Assembly: GCF_002407245.1 (NCBI RefSeq)
Contig: NZ_CP010681.1
Span: 1,302,001-1,366,000, forward strand
Direction: 5' to 3'
From: Phaeobacter piscinae
GTDB taxonomy: Bacteria; Pseudomonadota; Alphaproteobacteria; Rhodobacterales; Rhodobacteraceae
DNA: 64,000 nt
Under the pieces are notes generated by a model, which was given only the letters and a program-made list of their open reading frames with translations, did not search any database and was not told the DNA's origin. The stretch's first letter is position 1. Each line of letters opens with the position of its first letter. Positions 28,178 through 36,789 of the stretch are shown one piece after another. Position numbers and translations under genes: made by a program.

Positions 28178-28702
28178 TCAGCGGCGGCTTTCGCGGGCGT
28201 TTTGGGCGGCAACAACGCGAATGCTGCGCACGCTGGCCAGCTGCTGCTGGCTGAGGCTCACGGCTGCGCGCAGCGTCCGGGTCCGCTCACTGCCGAGGGC
28301 GGTGCCGGTGTCAGGGTAAATGGCGCGGAAGGTGAAATCGAGCGTTGCATCACGGGTGCGGGCGTCGCGGTCGGCCTCATCCAGACGCAGCTCGACCCCA
28401 TAGGCGCCCTGACGTGCGGCAATGCCGGTGGCGTAGACAATGGCGCCCGTTGGCGTACGCTCGACTCGCATGTCGGTGACGCTCTGTACCAGCACGGTTT
28501 CGTCGACCGCATCGGGGCGGGCAAAGACGCTGACCCGGTTCTGAACCGGGATCAGCGGGTTGACCGGCTCGCCGCTGGTCTCGACCACCTCAACCTCATC
28601 GGAGCCGCCAAACCAGTTCAACGGGTTCACCCGCGAGTCGCGAAACCCGCAGCCAGACAGCGCCACGGCCCCCACCAGAAGGAGTGCGAGAGATCTTTGC
28701 AT
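28178..28702 (-). CDS. Putative lipoprotein
   Basis: 174 residues. The N terminus MQRSLALLLVGAVALSGCGF is a lipoprotein signal with lipobox LSGC, predicting a lipid-anchored protein on the outer or inner membrane. The rest contains conserved-looking NPLNWFGGSDE and a domain rich in Arg/Glu. It resembles small Rhodobacterales lipoproteins of unknown function. The start at 28702 is chosen because it begins the signal peptide; the frame extends 18 codons further up. Convergent with rnd, divergent from sufE. Confidence 0.75.
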   Translation of the reverse strand: MQRSLALLLVGAVALSGCGFRDSRVNPLNWFGGSDEVEVVETSGEPVNPLIPVQNRVSVFARPDAVDETVLVQSVTDMRVERTPTGAIVYATGIAARQGAYGVELRLDEADRDARTRDATLDFTFRAIYPDTGTALGSERTRTLRAAVSLSQQQLASVRSIRVVAAQNARESRR

Positions 28703-28838
28703 GATGGTCCACCCGTTCGATAAGTCCTCGCATGTGGTTACCCGATTGCAAGCCACTTGAAAAGCAGTTGAAAAGCCATTGTTTGCGGCTTAGGTCCAGC
28801 TGTGACGCCGGGCAGAAACCAAATGAGGAAAAACCGTC

Positions 28839-29252
28839 ATGGCCAGTGCCGCCTTTGAAGAGATCGTCGAGGATTTCGAGTTTCTCGAAGATTGGGAAGA
28901 TCGCTACCGCCATGTCATCGAGCAGGGCAAGGCGATGGACCCGCTGGAGGACGCCCTAAAGGTGCCTGCCACGAAGGTGGATGGCTGCGCCAGTCAGGTC
29001 TGGCTACATCCCACCATCGAGAATGGCGTCTTCCACTTCGACGGGGAGAGTGACGCGATGATCGTGCGGGGGCTGATCGCGGTTCTGCGCGCCCTTTACA
29101 ATGGTCTGACTGTGGCTGAGGTGCTGGCGGTGGACGCGCGGGGAGAGCTGGCGCGGCTGGGCCTCAATGATCACCTGTCTGCGCAGCGCTCCAACGGGTT
29201 GACCGCGATGGTACAACGCATTCGTGAGACTGCAGCAGCGGCGGCTGCGTGA
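28839..29252 (+). CDS. sufE: SufE-family sulfur acceptor
   Basis: 137 residues. Accepts persulfide sulfur from a SufS-type cysteine desulfurase for Fe-S cluster assembly. DWEDRYRHVIEQGK and KVDGCASQVWL with the acceptor Cys near residue 50 are diagnostic; the protein ends with an alanine run. GAGGAAA precedes the ATG. It is away from any suf operon here, as is usual in this group. Confidence 0.93.
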   Translation: MASAAFEEIVEDFEFLEDWEDRYRHVIEQGKAMDPLEDALKVPATKVDGCASQVWLHPTIENGVFHFDGESDAMIVRGLIAVLRALYNGLTVAEVLAVDARGELARLGLNDHLSAQRSNGLTAMVQRIRETAAAAAA

Positions 29253-29264
29253 CCTGATGTGATC

Positions 29265-29975
29265 TCAGACCGACGCCACCTCGGCGGCCCGGTCTCTGGA
29301 ATGCAGGTGCCTGATGAAGGCGCGCAGCAGGGCCACGCGGCGCGGGCGAAAACTCTCGCCGGTGTTGCGGTACCCGTCGATCCGCGTGACATGAAAACTG
29401 CGGAAATCTTCCCGTTTACAGCACCAGGCCAGCAGCATCACGCTGCGGTCGTGGTATGACAGCGCCAGCGGGAATATACGGCGCTCCGTCCGGGAGTCCT
29501 TCAGGTCACGGTAGCCGATGTCCAGAGCCTCCTCTGCCCACATCGCCTCGCGCAGCAGGGTCATGTCGATGGTGGGTGTGGCAGGCGTGTAGAAGCGATG
29601 GACCAGATTGACAGCATGCATGGCCTGCCTTTGCTGACGTTCCGGTAGCGTGGCGAGGATCTTCACCAGCGCATCATTGGCGGCCTGCGCCAGATCGGCA
29701 TCGCCGCGCTGGTTCACATCCGCCAGCCCTAGCGTCAGGGCTTCCAGCTCAATCTGGGTGAAGGTCTGCGGTGGCAGGGCCGGGTCTTCGATCATTGTAT
29801 AGCCCAGACCTGCCTCCCCCTCGATCCGCGCACCGGCAGCACGCAGACTGTCAATGTCGCGGTAGATAGTCCGCTCTGAAACCTCCATCGCCGTGGCAAG
29901 CCGCGCGGCGGTCACAGGCGGGCGCAATCCTCGAATGAGGTGGAGCAGGCGGAAAAGACGATCTGTTTTTGGCAT
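29265..29975 (-). CDS. YafY-type HTH/WYL-domain regulator
   Basis: 236 residues: N-terminal HTH_11 (RLFRLLHLIRGLRPPVTAARLATAMEVSERTIYRDI) and a C-terminal WYL domain (ALDIGYRDLKDSRTERRIFPLAL). WYL domains bind nucleic-acid or small ligands and often regulate stress genes. It diverges from the GST gene by 95 bp and may control it. Confidence 0.88.
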   Translation of the reverse strand: MPKTDRLFRLLHLIRGLRPPVTAARLATAMEVSERTIYRDIDSLRAAGARIEGEAGLGYTMIEDPALPPQTFTQIELEALTLGLADVNQRGDADLAQAANDALVKILATLPERQQRQAMHAVNLVHRFYTPATPTIDMTLLREAMWAEEALDIGYRDLKDSRTERRIFPLALSYHDRSVMLLAWCCKREDFRSFHVTRIDGYRNTGESFRPRRVALLRAFIRHLHSRDRAAEVASV

Positions 29976-30070
29976 GAGGATTTATACCCGCAACATCCTG
30001 ACAGGAATTGGCAGGAGGGTAGCGGCATATCCTCCTCATCAGCAACTCCAAAAGCAAAAAGGTCATTGTT

Positions 30071-30716
30071 ATGCCAACCCTTTATCACTCTCCCAATAGC
30101 CGCTCCTCTCGCGTCATTGCCCAGCTGATGCTGATGGGCAAACTGGACGATGTTGATATCGTGATCGTCGACGTGCAGCGCCATGATGGCAGCGGCGGTG
30201 CCGATCCACGCAACCCCCACCCCGAGGGGAAGGTGCCATATCTGGTCACCGATGAGGGGCAGGGCATCCGCGAAAGTGCCGCGATCATAAAGTGCCGCGA
30301 TCATGATGTATCTGGATGAGCTGTTCGGCCAACCGCTGAGCCCTGCGATTGGGGCCCCGCACCGCGGTGCCTACCTCAGCTGGATGGCCTATTCAGGTGG
30401 GGTTTTGGATCCGGTTCTGGTGGCCGCGTTTTCAGGATTGGAGCATCCGGCCCTTGCCGTGGCATACCGTGGGATGAGCGAGCTCTGCGCAGCGCTAGAA
30501 ACCGCGCTGAGTGAGGGGGATTTTCTGCTCGGCGCATCGCTCAGCGTCGCGGATGTCCTGTTGGCATCACCCTTCCAATGGGCGCCGCATCTGATGCCCG
30601 ACCGTGCGATCATCAAATCCTGGGTGGACCGTGTGGGCCACCGTCTGGATGGGGAAGCGATAGCCGCGTTTGAAGCACAGGCGCTCAGCACGCTGAAGGC
30701 GTTGGAAGACGCCTGA
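30071..30716 (+). pseudogene. Glutathione S-transferase, frameshifted by a 16-bp duplication
   Basis: Two frames make one GST. The first (30071-30319) encodes the thioredoxin-like domain to PEGKVPYLVTDEGQGIRESAAI; the second (about 30303-30716) continues MMYLDELFGQPL and the helical domain to the natural end. Between them a 16-bp unit is tandemly repeated, shifting frame; deleting one copy joins ESAAI to MMYLDEL exactly as in intact GSTs. Unmutated, the protein would be about 209 residues, the usual size. As read, translation ends at 30319 after 82 residues, so the gene is broken unless the repeat is variable. Divergent from the WYL regulator. Confidence 0.88.
30273..30304 (+). repeat. 16-bp perfect tandem duplication inside the GST gene
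   Basis: AAAGTGCCGCGATCAT occurs twice back to back (30273-30288 and 30289-30304). The unit is not a multiple of three, so it causes the frameshift. Slippage could remove it. Confidence 0.97.
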
Positions 30717-30746
30717 GCTCGATGAATGACAGGTCGCGCGCGGGGA

Positions 30747-31469
30747 TCAGTCCCCTGCGCCGCCGCCCCAGCGCATCATGGCGCTCTGCAGATCGCCATA
30801 GCCAGTGTGGCGATGCTCAAACGCCAGACCCATTCGGTCGGCGCAGTCTCGTGCCTTGGCCAGCAGGGCAGGGTCGTCGATCTGGGACTGGTAGACCAGT
30901 TTGGTGTAGTTCCCGAACACCATGTCGCGCAGCTCCGGGTGCTTATCCAGCCCCATCGGACGCCAGACAAAGGCATCGAACTGTTTCACCAAGAAATCCG
31001 TCAGATAGAAGGCGGTGATTTCACCCTCGTCCGCATGGCGGGCGAAGGTTTCGTTGCCTTCAAAAAACGAATAACAATGCGGCCCTGCGATCATCTCAAC
31101 CCCCAGTTCGGCGCATTTGCGCTCCAAGATGCCACCGGTCCCGCAGTCCGCATAAACCACATGGATGGTGTCATAGGTTGCCGAATGTTTGGCCACGGCA
31201 CCTTCAACCGCTTCGGTGATCTGTTCAGGGTAGAGATGCAGCTTGGCGGGCAGGCAGGTCAGATCAATATGATCCAGTCCATTGATGTCCTTGATCGCCA
31301 GGATCTCACGGGCCAAAGCGCCACAGGCAATCAACAGGATACGGCCGGTCTTTTTCTCCGGGGCAGCCAGACCCCGTTCGGTGAGGGACGTTTCCTCAAG
31401 CGTGCGCCCCGTGGGCGGTTGGAACGCCGCCCGCTCAGTCAGGCGGGCGGCGCGTCCTTTGCGTGCCAA
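30747..31469 (-). CDS. DUF1638 protein, linked to the corrinoid protein
   Basis: 240 residues of the DUF1638 family. Conserved-looking parts include ILLIACGALAREI, DLTCLPAKLHLYPE, VYADCGTGG, AGPHCYSFFEG and DAFVWRPMGLDKHPEL; several Cys and His may bind a metal or corrinoid. It starts with TTG one base after the corrinoid gene stop, so it is co-transcribed. DUF1638 genes commonly sit beside corrinoid-dependent methyltransferases, which suggests a role in that chemistry, such as cobalamin handling. No reaction is established that I know of. Confidence 0.82.
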   Translation of the reverse strand: MARKGRAARLTERAAFQPPTGRTLEETSLTERGLAAPEKKTGRILLIACGALAREILAIKDINGLDHIDLTCLPAKLHLYPEQITEAVEGAVAKHSATYDTIHVVYADCGTGGILERKCAELGVEMIAGPHCYSFFEGNETFARHADEGEITAFYLTDFLVKQFDAFVWRPMGLDKHPELRDMVFGNYTKLVYQSQIDDPALLAKARDCADRMGLAFEHRHTGYGDLQSAMMRWGGGAGD

Positions 31470-31470
31470 A

Positions 31471-32172
31471 TCAGGCGCTCATCTGGTTGTGCTTGCGCGC
31501 AACGAAGTCCTTGGCCATTTCCACCGCAACAGCGGCGTCACGGCAATAGCCGTCGGCACCGATTGCCTTGCCAAATTCCTCGTTCAGCGGCGCGCCGCCA
31601 ACCAGAACGATGTAATCATCGCGTTTGCCCTGCTCGACCATCGTGTCGATCACGACCTTCATATAGGGCATCGTGGTTGTCAGCAGCGCTGACATGCCGA
31701 GGATATCCGGCTGATGCTCTTCCAGAGCTTCCAGATAGTTCTCCACGGGGTTGTTGATGCCAATGTCGACAACCTCAAAACCAGCGCCTTCCATCATCAT
31801 GGAGACAAGGTTCTTGCCGATGTCGTGGATGTCACCTTTTACGGTGCCGATGACCATGGAGCCCATGCGCGGTGCGCCGGTTTCAGCCAGCAGCGGCTTC
31901 AGGATGGACATGCCACCCTTCATCGCGTTGGCCGCCAGCAGGACCTCAGGGACAAACAGGATGCCGTCGCGGAAATCCGCACCCACGATGGTCATGCCGC
32001 CCACCAGTGCCTCGGTCAGGATCTTGTAAGGCGCCCAACCACGTTCCAGCAGGATGTTTACGCTCTCTTCGATCTCTTCCTTGAGGCCGTCATAGAGGTC
32101 ATCGAACATCTGCTGTACGAGATCCTCGTCATTGAGGTCTGCCAGGATGATGTCATCTGCGTCTTCCGACAT
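31471..32172 (-). CDS. Corrinoid (B12)-binding protein of a methyltransferase
   Basis: 233 residues. N-terminal helical methyltransferase cap (ESVNILLERGWAPYKILTEALVGGM) followed by a Rossmann B12 domain with GDIHDIGKN, the DxHxxG cobalt-ligand motif, then GMSALLTTTMPYM and VLVGGAPLNEEF. Such proteins carry a methyl group on cobalt between two methyltransferases. With the homocysteine methyltransferase at 33577 it fits a MetH split into separate proteins. From memory, genetic work in Phaeobacter inhibens described such a split methionine synthase with this neighbourhood. AAGGA precedes ATG 32172. Confidence 0.9.
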   Translation of the reverse strand: MSEDADDIILADLNDEDLVQQMFDDLYDGLKEEIEESVNILLERGWAPYKILTEALVGGMTIVGADFRDGILFVPEVLLAANAMKGGMSILKPLLAETGAPRMGSMVIGTVKGDIHDIGKNLVSMMMEGAGFEVVDIGINNPVENYLEALEEHQPDILGMSALLTTTMPYMKVVIDTMVEQGKRDDYIVLVGGAPLNEEFGKAIGADGYCRDAAVAVEMAKDFVARKHNQMSA

Positions 32173-32192
32173 GGGTGTATTCCTTGACTGGG

Positions 32193-32205
32193 CGGGGTGA
32201 CCCCG
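32193..32205 (-). promoter_or_regulatory. Short hairpin ahead of the corrinoid gene ribosome site
   Basis: CGGGG-TCA-CCCCG on the minus strand ends 21 bases before the corrinoid-protein ATG and just before its AAGGA. It could compete with ribosome access in a folded leader. Confidence 0.4.
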
Positions 32206-32237
32206 GTTTGGCCTTGTTTTATTCGTATTGGTCCAGA

Positions 32238-32300
32238 TTGCCCCTACGAGACTGCAATGTTTGCGACATTGCCTTGGTCCGAACCGACCTATAGGGGCAA
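32238..32300. promoter_or_regulatory. Candidate structured RNA: perfect three-way junction
   Basis: 63-nt segment in the divergent spacer. Outer helix TTGCCCCTA/TAGGGGCAA (9 bp, 32238-32246 with 32292-32300) encloses two hairpins: GCAATGT/ACATTGC (7 bp, 32254-32260 with 32266-32272, loop TTGCG) and GGTC/GACC (32076-type short arm at 32276-32279 with 32286-32289). All pairs are Watson-Crick. It could be a cis-regulatory RNA of the corrinoid gene (minus) or the radical-SAM gene (plus), or nested protein-binding dyads. I do not recognise a known riboswitch class. Confidence 0.5.
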
Positions 32301-32319
32301 AAATAGCGGAATAATAATG

Positions 32320-32370
32320 AAGATTTCGCATGGAAATCTTCGGTTTCTTGCGTTTGTTCTTTATTTGTTC
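32320..32370 (+). terminator. Hairpin with T-rich tail before the radical-SAM gene (possible attenuator)
   Basis: Perfect 8-bp stem AAGATTTC/GAAATCTT with a GCATG loop (32320-32340), followed on the plus strand by a T-rich but interrupted tail to about 32370. It lies 54 bp before the radical-SAM start and downstream of the three-way junction, as an expression platform would. Confidence 0.4.
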
Positions 32371-32393
32371 CTGCGCTTGCGGCAGAATGAGCC

Positions 32394-33500
32394 ATGACTG
32401 AGATTTTGACGCCCCCGCCACAACGTCGCAAAGCCCGCGCCAGCCTCAGCAATGCGGCAGGGCGGTTTGATATGACACGCGATGCCATCGACGACGGCTG
32501 GGGCGACCTGCGGGATTCGGTACCGGATCACGAGGACGTAGGCCTCCCCCGGATAGAAACCGACATTCGCCACGAGGTGGCCCGGTCACTGATCGCCTAC
32601 AATAAATCGCCTGATCTGCCGTTCGATCGTTCCATCAATACCTATCGTGGCTGCGAACATGGCTGCATTTATTGTTTCGCCCGGCCCAGCCATGCCTATC
32701 TGGGTCTGTCACCGGGGCTGGATTTTGAAACCCGGCTGATCGCGCGCCCCAATGCTGCTGAGGTGCTGCGCCGTGAGCTGTCGCAGCCGCGCTACCGGGT
32801 GGCACCGATCGCCATTGGCACCAATACTGACCCCTATCAGCCTTGCGAACGGGATCTGGGGCTGACGCGCGCCTGTCTTGAGGTGCTGGAGGCTTTCTCG
32901 CACCCGGTCGCCATCGTCACCAAGGGCACCCTGATTGAGCGGGATCTGGATATCCTGTCGGCCATGGCGACGCGGGGGCTGGTGCGGGTCGGGATCTCAG
33001 TCACCACGCTGGATGCGAATCTGTCACGCCGGATGGAGCCGCGCGCGCCGTCGCCCGCGCGACGGCTTGCTACCATTCGCCGCCTGTCTGATGCGGGTGT
33101 CCCGGTGCGGATCATGACATCGCCCATTGTGCCTGGATTGACAGATCATGAGCTGGAGGCGCTGCTGGCCGCGGGAGCAGAGGCGGGCGCGGATGCCGCC
33201 AGCTGGATCATGTTGCGACTGCCACGTGAGGTGTCGGAGCTGTGGCAGGAATGGCTTGCCGAACATGTGCCGCTGCGCGCCGAGAAGGTGATGGCCCGGC
33301 TGCGCGAAATGCACGGTGGGCGGGATTACGATCCACGCTGGGGGCACCGTATGCGCGGTGAGGGACCCTATGCCGAGGTTATCGCCAATCGGTTCAAGAC
33401 AGCGTGCAAGCGGCTGGAGTTGCTTCAGAAATCACCTGATTTGCGTCGTGATCTCTTCGCAAAACCTGCTCAGGCCGGCGACCAGCTGGCGCTGTTCTAA
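32394..33500 (+). CDS. Radical SAM protein, PA0069/SPL-like family
   Basis: 368 residues. The 4Fe-4S motif is CEHGCIYCFARP (Cx3Cx2C) near residue 90, with the family start NTYRGCEHGC and the downstream KYYD-like TKGTLIERD and MTSPIVPGLTDHE blocks. Related to spore photoproduct lyase-like Rhodobacterales proteins of unknown substrate. It uses SAM to generate a radical, probably for nucleic-acid or cofactor chemistry. It lies between, and opposite to, the corrinoid gene and the homocysteine methyltransferase; whether it belongs to that pathway is open. Confidence 0.87.
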   Translation: MTEILTPPPQRRKARASLSNAAGRFDMTRDAIDDGWGDLRDSVPDHEDVGLPRIETDIRHEVARSLIAYNKSPDLPFDRSINTYRGCEHGCIYCFARPSHAYLGLSPGLDFETRLIARPNAAEVLRRELSQPRYRVAPIAIGTNTDPYQPCERDLGLTRACLEVLEAFSHPVAIVTKGTLIERDLDILSAMATRGLVRVGISVTTLDANLSRRMEPRAPSPARRLATIRRLSDAGVPVRIMTSPIVPGLTDHELEALLAAGAEAGADAASWIMLRLPREVSELWQEWLAEHVPLRAEKVMARLREMHGGRDYDPRWGHRMRGEGPYAEVIANRFKTACKRLELLQKSPDLRRDLFAKPAQAGDQLALF

Positions 33501-33531
33501 GACGCAATACTGGCATCCCGCGAAACGATGG

Positions 33532-33557
33532 CCGAAGCGACGATCACATCGCTTCGG
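33532..33557. terminator. Hairpin between convergent genes
   Basis: Perfect 9-bp stem CCGAAGCGA/TCGCTTCGG with an 8-nt loop, between the 3' ends of the radical-SAM and methyltransferase genes. T content downstream is low on both strands. Confidence 0.5.
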
Positions 33558-33576
33558 TCCTGTTATGCATGCCCAA

Positions 33577-34593
33577 TCAGCCGCGACGGCGACCGCGACG
33601 GCTGCGGCGTTCAGGGGCGGTGTCCTCACCGGTGCCGTCACTGTCTGAGGTGAACGGGCCGAGAACCTCAACAATCCGCTCCAGTGTTGGCTGTTCGCCA
33701 CGGGGCCGGGTGTCCAGCGCCTCGCGCATGGCGCGCAGGTGATCCGGCATGGTGCCACAGCAGCCGCCAATGATCTTGGCGCCGCAATCCCGTGCCATGG
33801 CTGCATATTCCCCCATCAGGGCTGGCGTGCCGTCATAGTGGATATGGCCATCGACATATTTCGGGATCCCGGCATTGCCTTTGGAAATGATCGGGCGGGT
33901 TGTCCCCTGTGCCGCGAACCCAAGGACAGTGCGCAGAATGTCGGACGCCCCGGTGCCGCAATTGGCGCCAAAGGCCAGGGGCGCGGGGTCAAACTCCTCA
34001 ACCAGCTGGGCCATATCGGCAGAGGTGACCCCCATCATGGTGCGCCCGGCAGTGTCAAAACTCATGGTGCCACACCAGGGCATATCTGCCAGTTTGAACG
34101 CTTCGGCGGCGGCGCGGTATTCTTCCGGGGCAGAGATCGTCTCTAGCCACAAAACATCAACGCCGCCCTCTTTTAGCGCTTCGGCCTGCTCATGGAACAT
34201 CTCGACCGCCAGCGCGTGGCTCAGCTCCCCCACGGGCTGCATGATTTCACCGGTCGGGCCAACGGAGCCAGCCACTGCGATCTTGCGCTCAGAGCGATCC
34301 GCGACATTGCGGCCCAACTCAGCCCCTGCGACGTTCAACTCGCGCACCCGGCGGTGGGCATCGTGCAGTTTCAGCCGCGCAGCCGTCCCGCCAAAAGTAT
34401 TGGTCAGGAACAGATCACTGCCCGCATCAACCGACCCCTGGTAGAGCGCGGTAATTTTCTTTGGTTCATCCACATTCCAAAGTTCCGGCGCATCACCGGA
34501 CTGCAGGCCCATGTTGAATAGGTTAGTGCCGGTGGCCCCATCTGCAAGCAGGGCGTCCTTGGTCTCCAGCAGGGTGGTGAATGTATTGGTCAT
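33577..34593 (-). CDS. Homocysteine S-methyltransferase (BHMT/MetH N-domain type)
   Basis: 338 residues. TIM-barrel of the zinc homocysteine methyltransferase family: GATGTNLFNMGLQSGDAPELW, FLTNTFGGT, the GANCGTG Cys and the GGCCGTMPDH Cys pair that bind zinc. Length and sequence match the first domain of MetH or bacterial betaine-homocysteine methyltransferase. A basic tail (RRSRRGRRRG) ends the protein. Beside a corrinoid protein it is more likely the homocysteine-methylating subunit of a split methionine synthase than a betaine enzyme; that choice is inference. Confidence 0.88.
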   Translation of the reverse strand: MTNTFTTLLETKDALLADGATGTNLFNMGLQSGDAPELWNVDEPKKITALYQGSVDAGSDLFLTNTFGGTAARLKLHDAHRRVRELNVAGAELGRNVADRSERKIAVAGSVGPTGEIMQPVGELSHALAVEMFHEQAEALKEGGVDVLWLETISAPEEYRAAAEAFKLADMPWCGTMSFDTAGRTMMGVTSADMAQLVEEFDPAPLAFGANCGTGASDILRTVLGFAAQGTTRPIISKGNAGIPKYVDGHIHYDGTPALMGEYAAMARDCGAKIIGGCCGTMPDHLRAMREALDTRPRGEQPTLERIVEVLGPFTSDSDGTGEDTAPERRSRRGRRRG

Positions 34594-34683
34594 GGGATGT
34601 TCCTGTGGGGGTGATGTCGCTGTTTGCGCTGAGACCTGCCTGTTGTGGCGGGCCGGATCAGCGATCAGTAATAGCCCGGTCTG

Positions 34684-36789
34684 TCATGCACGGCGGGTGA
34701 GGGCAATTTCATTTTCTTCATCTTCATTATGAGGCGGATCACTGTGGTGCTGGGATCCGTTGTCATCGTAGCTTTGCAGGCCCTGATTTGCTGCGGACCT
34801 GCGCCGGTTACGTGTCGCTGCAGCGCGCCGTTCAAATGTCCACCACAGGCTCTCTTCGGTGGCGATTGCCGGATCGGCGAGCGTTTCGGATAGGCTGCTG
34901 GGGCTGGTGGTGCCTTCGTCGGCTGGTTCTGACCAACGAGGTAACGGTACCGGGTGATGCACCAGCCGCAACAGCTCGCCCAAGGCGATGGCCAAATGCA
35001 GCACGGAGGGCGCGGCGACATACCGGTCCTCCCACCGTGGTGCAAAGCATGTCTTGAAGCGGCGCAGGCCAGGGTCCAGGCGTTGGGCGAGGCGATGATC
35101 GGGCACCGCCGCCAGCGACAGGCGCGGGATCTGAAGTTCGGCGGCTTCGGCGATCGCGACGCGGATCAGAGCATGGCCAGTGCCATCCGGGGCGTCCGGC
35201 AGCAAGCGCACCAGATCCAGGCACCATTCATGGGCGATGGCATGGAAGCTGACAAATCCGACCATGCGCTCCCGATGCCAGGCGATGAACACCTGCTGCT
35301 GCGCCAGATATTCCGCCTGAAACCGGCCCATCGTGGTGCCGTTGGCACCGCCATGCGCGGCCTGCCAGGCCGCATCAATCTGAGCCATCTGTTCAATTGG
35401 CAGTTCCGGCGCTGCGGGCAGGACACGGACCTCAGCTTTTTCGGCCTGCCGCAGTTTGCGGCGCAGCTGTCGGCGGCTGGAGCCGCTCTCGCTGAATTTT
35501 TCAGGCAGTAGCACCGCCTCCTGTGCGATCCGCAGCACCCGCCAGCGGGCACGCCGACATATTGCGGCATCCCGGGCGGTGCATTTATAAAGACAAGCCA
35601 CCGCGTTGCGGAGCTTGGCATGCTGACGCAGCCCTGGCAGCACCTCCGCCAAATGACCGCTCACCGCGCCAAAAAGCGCGATTGAAGCCTGCGGACTGTC
35701 CACCAGCGCCACCTGATTGAGGCCGAAGGCATGGATATGTCCACCGTTTTGCCGGATCACGGCGGCCTCCGCGATGGGCCGGTTCGGTGGCAGATGTGAG
35801 GCTGGTCGCATGGCACTGCCACTCAGTGCCTGCGGATCGTCCGCGGGCAGGGTGGTTTCTGCGATGTTCGACGCCAGAAGTGTCAGTGCGGGCCAACACA
35901 GGCAGAGACCGGCCAGCACCGCCGGAAGAAGGTAATAAACCAGCCGAAAGGCAAGGATCGCGGCAATGATTTCCGCCGTGGCATGTGTCGGCAACATTGC
36001 ACAGAGCGCCAGCTCAAACGCACCAGCACCGCCGGGAGCAGAGGAGAGTATCGCCACGCCGAGTGCCAGGAAATAGGCAGGCAGCAGCGCCGCAAGCGGC
36101 AGGTCAACACCCGCGGGCAGCAATAGCCACAGGGCGCTGCCGGCGGCGATCACATCAATCATCGCCCAGAATCCCAGCGCGGCAATGGCCGTCAGCGAGG
36201 GCCAGCGCAGGGTCATCCGACCGATACGCACCACCGGCACAGCCACCATGGCGGCGATCATCGCACATGTCGCCAGAAGGATGGTAAAGCCCAGCCAAAG
36301 GCTGGAGACAGGCGGCGGGCTCAGCAGCAAGGCTGCGCCACAGATCCCGGCCAGGGCAATGAGAAACGTAATCGCAACCATACCGGTGAGCTGCGCCGCA
36401 CGCAGCGGGCGCAGTCCCTTCAGCATGCGCCAGCGTGCAAAGGCACCGGTGACCAGTCCAAATCCCAGGGTCTGGGAAATTGCGATGGCGATCATGCCAG
36501 CGCGGCGCGCCTGAGGCCCGTCCAGCCCGGTTCCAAGATGGCGATGCGCGACACTGTCATAGCGCCCCAGCGCCCAAAAACTGATCCCCGTGGCAAGCAG
36601 GGCACCAGCCCATTGCCAGCCAGCTAGGTCGCCCAGAATACTGCGCAGCTGTGGCAGATCAGGCAATGCAACATGGGCCTGCAACAGCATCAGACAGCCG
36701 ATCATCGCCGCAACTGGCAGCAACAGACGTGCGCCGCGCACGGCGGTCCGCGTCAGTGCGCGGGCGGCATTGGTCAGGCGTCTGAGCAT
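34684..36789 (-). CDS. mprF: MprF-like phosphatidylglycerol aminoacyltransferase/flippase
   Basis: 701 residues. N-terminal ~330 residues are polytopic (flippase-type, UPF0104-like; SSAPGGAGAFELALCAMLP is a conserved block). The C-terminal half (from about 350) is a DUF2156 GNAT-like aminoacyltransferase: KFSESGSSRRQLRRKLRQAEKAEV, GGANGTTMGRF and EWCLDLVRLLPDAPDGTGHALI. It adds an amino acid, usually lysine, to phosphatidylglycerol and flips it, reducing cationic-peptide sensitivity. A charged ~90-residue tail is unusual. No lpiB/atvA hydrolase gene is adjacent, unlike in rhizobia. AAGGATCC precedes the ATG. Confidence 0.86.
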   Translation of the reverse strand: MLRRLTNAARALTRTAVRGARLLLPVAAMIGCLMLLQAHVALPDLPQLRSILGDLAGWQWAGALLATGISFWALGRYDSVAHRHLGTGLDGPQARRAGMIAIAISQTLGFGLVTGAFARWRMLKGLRPLRAAQLTGMVAITFLIALAGICGAALLLSPPPVSSLWLGFTILLATCAMIAAMVAVPVVRIGRMTLRWPSLTAIAALGFWAMIDVIAAGSALWLLLPAGVDLPLAALLPAYFLALGVAILSSAPGGAGAFELALCAMLPTHATAEIIAAILAFRLVYYLLPAVLAGLCLCWPALTLLASNIAETTLPADDPQALSGSAMRPASHLPPNRPIAEAAVIRQNGGHIHAFGLNQVALVDSPQASIALFGAVSGHLAEVLPGLRQHAKLRNAVACLYKCTARDAAICRRARWRVLRIAQEAVLLPEKFSESGSSRRQLRRKLRQAEKAEVRVLPAAPELPIEQMAQIDAAWQAAHGGANGTTMGRFQAEYLAQQQVFIAWHRERMVGFVSFHAIAHEWCLDLVRLLPDAPDGTGHALIRVAIAEAAELQIPRLSLAAVPDHRLAQRLDPGLRRFKTCFAPRWEDRYVAAPSVLHLAIALGELLRLVHHPVPLPRWSEPADEGTTSPSSLSETLADPAIATEESLWWTFERRAAATRNRRRSAANQGLQSYDDNGSQHHSDPPHNEDEENEIALTRRA

